Source: Oscillospiraceae bacterium
Lineage (GTDB): Bacteria > Bacillota > Clostridia > Oscillospirales > Ruminococcaceae
Assembly (NCBI GenBank): GCA_009784765.1
Contig: WQXP01000052.1
Location: 1-7,491, forward strand
DNA length: 7,491 nt
Reading direction: 5' to 3'
The notes under the pieces were generated by a model. That model made no database searches. It was not told the DNA's origin and saw nothing but the letters and a program-made list of their open reading frames with translations. Positions 5,629 through 7,491 of this stretch are shown here, in pieces. A program made the translations under genes and the position numbers. Each line of letters opens with the position of its first letter. Position 1 is the first letter of the stretch.

Positions 5629-7491
5629 CTATATATAATCGCTCAGCTCGCTGTGTGCTTCTTCGAAATTGCTGTAAAGAATATGCTCTTTCACGCTGCA
5701 CAAAAGTTTCTTGGCATCTGATGAGCATTCCTTAACTTTGGCGATTAAATCTAACGCGCCGCCTCTGTTATAGTCGGCACACATTTGCGCGATTGCAGTC
5801 AAAGTTTCGCGCAGGTTTTCAGGGTTTGTGTCCGCATCGTTGGAGGTGTCGATTGCAGCAACCTCAGATTCGTGCTTTTCCAAAAGAGTGCGTAATGCGT
5901 TCAAAAACGCGGGAACTTCCGTCGTAATCAATTCGATGTTTTTGTCACGCCCTGCCTGTTCTAACTCCCCTGCCCTTTGAGAGAGCGTTTTTTCGCCGAT
6001 ACTCCAAAGAGAGCTTTTCATTCCGTGAACAATGATGGTGAACTTCTGCATGGCTTGTTCGCTGCTTAAATCAAGCTCACTGAGTATAACAACGGCTTTT
6101 TGCGCGTCCCTGACGAAGGATTCATACAACATTGATTCGTCTGCTTCCTCCGCGCTTGGCACAGCGGCTGACATTCGCGCCGACTGTAAGACATCGGGCG
6201 GCTGTTTATCACGGACGAATTTGTTCAAAGTTGCGTTTAATTGCTGGGTGTTAATAGGTTTAGAAACAAAACCGTCAAACCCGTTTTCGAGGAACATATC
6301 TGCCTGCCCTGACACAGCGTTGGCAGTCAACGCGACAATTACGCCCTCATACCCGCGTTCACGCAGGATTCTCGTAGCCTCAATTCCGTCCATAACAGGC
6401 ATCATATGGTCCATGAAAATCACATCATAAGGCGTGAACCCGCCGGGCGAATCGTTCCTAATCACTTTTTCAACCGCCTCAAGCCCGTTGATGGCAGTTT
6501 CGATTTGCAGCTTATACGGCTTCATCAACCTTTGTGCAACAAACAGATTTGTTTCCGTATCATCAACCACGAGAATCCGCCCGTATGGCATAGGCTCACG
6601 TGCGAAATTAACACTGCGCCTGTGGCTTTGGGTTGCGCTGCTTTTGCGGAAACTTTGCAGATTAGCTGCAACCTCTTGCCCGATTATGCCGCTTCCTGAC
6701 GGTGTTTGCGGCAAGCGAACAGTAACCGTTGTTCCTACTTGCGGCTCGCTCTCTACCGTGATTTCACCTTCCATGAGGTTTACAAGCCTCTGCAAAATCG
6801 ACAGCCCCAATCCCGTGCCTTCGATGTTGCGGGAACGCTCTTCGCCGAAACGCGAATACTCCTCAAACAATCGCCCCAACTGCTCCTGAGTCATGCCGTG
6901 CCCTGTGTCACTCACGCACAGAACAAGGCAGTTCGTATCTTGCTCATAATTGAAAACCAGTGTTACCTTGCCCGCATCAGTATACTTAAAGGCGTTCGAC
7001 AGAAGATTATTCAGGATTTGTTTGATACGAAGTTCATCGCCAATCAAAAGAGCGGGAATTTCCTCGTCTATCTGAAGCTCAAAACGAATGGGGCGATTGC
7101 CTATTCGCATCATATTCAAATGAACAGCGTCATTAACCATACTCGCGACTTCGTAAGATGCAGCGATTATATCCAACTTACCCGCCTCGATTTTGGAAAA
7201 ATCTAATATATCGTTGATGATTCCGAGAAGCATTTCGCTTGAAGCATAGATTTTTTCTAATCCGTCCTCAATTTCTTCAGGGAGCTGTTCAATTTGCATG
7301 AGTATATCTGTAATACCCATAATCGCATTCATCGGTGTGCGGATTTCATGGCTCATGTTCGCAAGAAAAGTTGACTTTGATTTGCTCGCCGCTTCAGCAA
7401 TTTGGGCGGCGTTTTCAGCGACCTGCGCAGCCTTAGCGGCAGACTTTGCGGCAGCTTCAGCGGCGGCAGTTGCGTTGAGAATTTGAACCTG
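5629..7491 (-). CDS. Hybrid sensor histidine kinase with receiver and HPt domains, 5'-truncated by window edge
   Basis: On the minus strand the frame is open from base 7491 to the TAG at 5631-5629, giving 620 residues numbered here from base 7491. The ATG at 7356 lies within the H-box (FLANMSHEIRTPMN) and is not the start. Residues 1-40 form an alanine-rich helix leading into HisKA, with phospho-acceptor His48. The HATPase domain follows: N-box near 160 (NNLLSNAFKY), DTGHGM 195-200, GTGLGL 225-230. A receiver spans about 303-427 with acidic pair D310-D311, phospho-acceptor D361 in FMDHMMP, T389 and K411. An HPt domain spans about 455-540 with His489 in VHGMKSSLWSIG. The last ~70 residues have no recognised domain. 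All residues for a His-Asp-His relay are present, so it should autophosphorylate and pass phosphate through D361 and His489 to a separate response regulator not in the window. The input domain and any membrane segments are off the right edge, so the signal is unknown. It converges on the glucan synthase gene and is not in its operon. Confidence 0.95.
   Translation of the reverse strand, partial: QVQILNATAAAEAAAKSAAKAAQVAENAAQIAEAASKSKSTFLANMSHEIRTPMNAIMGITDILMQIEQLPEEIEDGLEKIYASSEMLLGIINDILDFSKIEAGKLDIIAASYEVASMVNDAVHLNMMRIGNRPIRFELQIDEEIPALLIGDELRIKQILNNLLSNAFKYTDAGKVTLVFNYEQDTNCLVLCVSDTGHGMTQEQLGRLFEEYSRFGEERSRNIEGTGLGLSILQRLVNLMEGEITVESEPQVGTTVTVRLPQTPSGSGIIGQEVAANLQSFRKSSATQSHRRSVNFAREPMPYGRILVVDDTETNLFVAQRLMKPYKLQIETAINGLEAVEKVIRNDSPGGFTPYDVIFMDHMMPVMDGIEATRILRERGYEGVIVALTANAVSGQADMFLENGFDGFVSKPINTQQLNATLNKFVRDKQPPDVLQSARMSAAVPSAEEADESMLYESFVRDAQKAVVILSELDLSSEQAMQKFTIIVHGMKSSLWSIGEKTLSQRAGELEQAGRDKNIELITTEVPAFLNALRTLLEKHESEVAAIDTSNDADTNPENLRETLTAIAQMCADYNRGGALDLIAKVKECSSDAKKLLCSVKEHILYSNFEEAHSELSDYI

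Noticed and set aside
7354..7356. ATG at 7356 (minus strand) as the kinase start
   Set aside because: This Met is within the H-box, and the frame continues upstream to the window edge with a linker helix and the typical STFLAN lead-in.

Overview
The window holds two large, convergent protein genes. Each is cut by a window edge, so neither natural start nor promoter is visible. The left gene (bases 1-5391, + strand) is the C-terminal ~1,796 residues of a cyclic beta-1,2-glucan synthase (NdvB/ChvB/Cgs type). The right gene (5629-7491, - strand) is the C-terminal ~620 residues of a hybrid sensor histidine kinase (HisKA, HATPase, receiver, HPt). About 237 bases lie between the two stop codons. 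That gap carries an imperfect inverted repeat, a pair of identical octamers and a factor-independent terminator facing the glucan synthase.

Organism: base composition is near balanced, and the kinase has the compact HisKA-HATPase-REC-HPt layout with a DHMMPVMDGIEAT receiver signature. I associate this look with anaerobic Bacillota (Clostridia/Oscillospirales-like) and also with Treponema-like spirochaetes. This is an impression from protein style, with no marker gene in the window, so the assignment is weak.

Layout and function: the synthase fragment begins at the last motif of its glycosyltransferase domain. It then has about four membrane segments, a glycoamylase-like (cyclization, GH189-type) domain and a GH94 phosphorylase-like module with two sandwich regions and an alpha/alpha barrel. 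In the family, these parts polymerise UDP-glucose into beta-1,2-glucan, close the ring and control its length. The kinase is a phosphorelay protein whose input domain lies off the right edge. The genes are convergent, so they are not an operon, and nothing here shows that the kinase controls the synthase.

The unusual points are mostly inside the synthase. There is an in-frame 24-bp tandem repeat in the GH94 region. There is an apparent in-frame insertion, whose DNA can fold into a hairpin, inside the cyclization domain. The C-terminus is shorter than I expect for the family, and the GH94 acid motif reads DWCDG rather than DWNDG. I see no evidence of a wholly new multi-gene system: no CRISPR array, tRNA, rRNA, transposase or phage gene is present.
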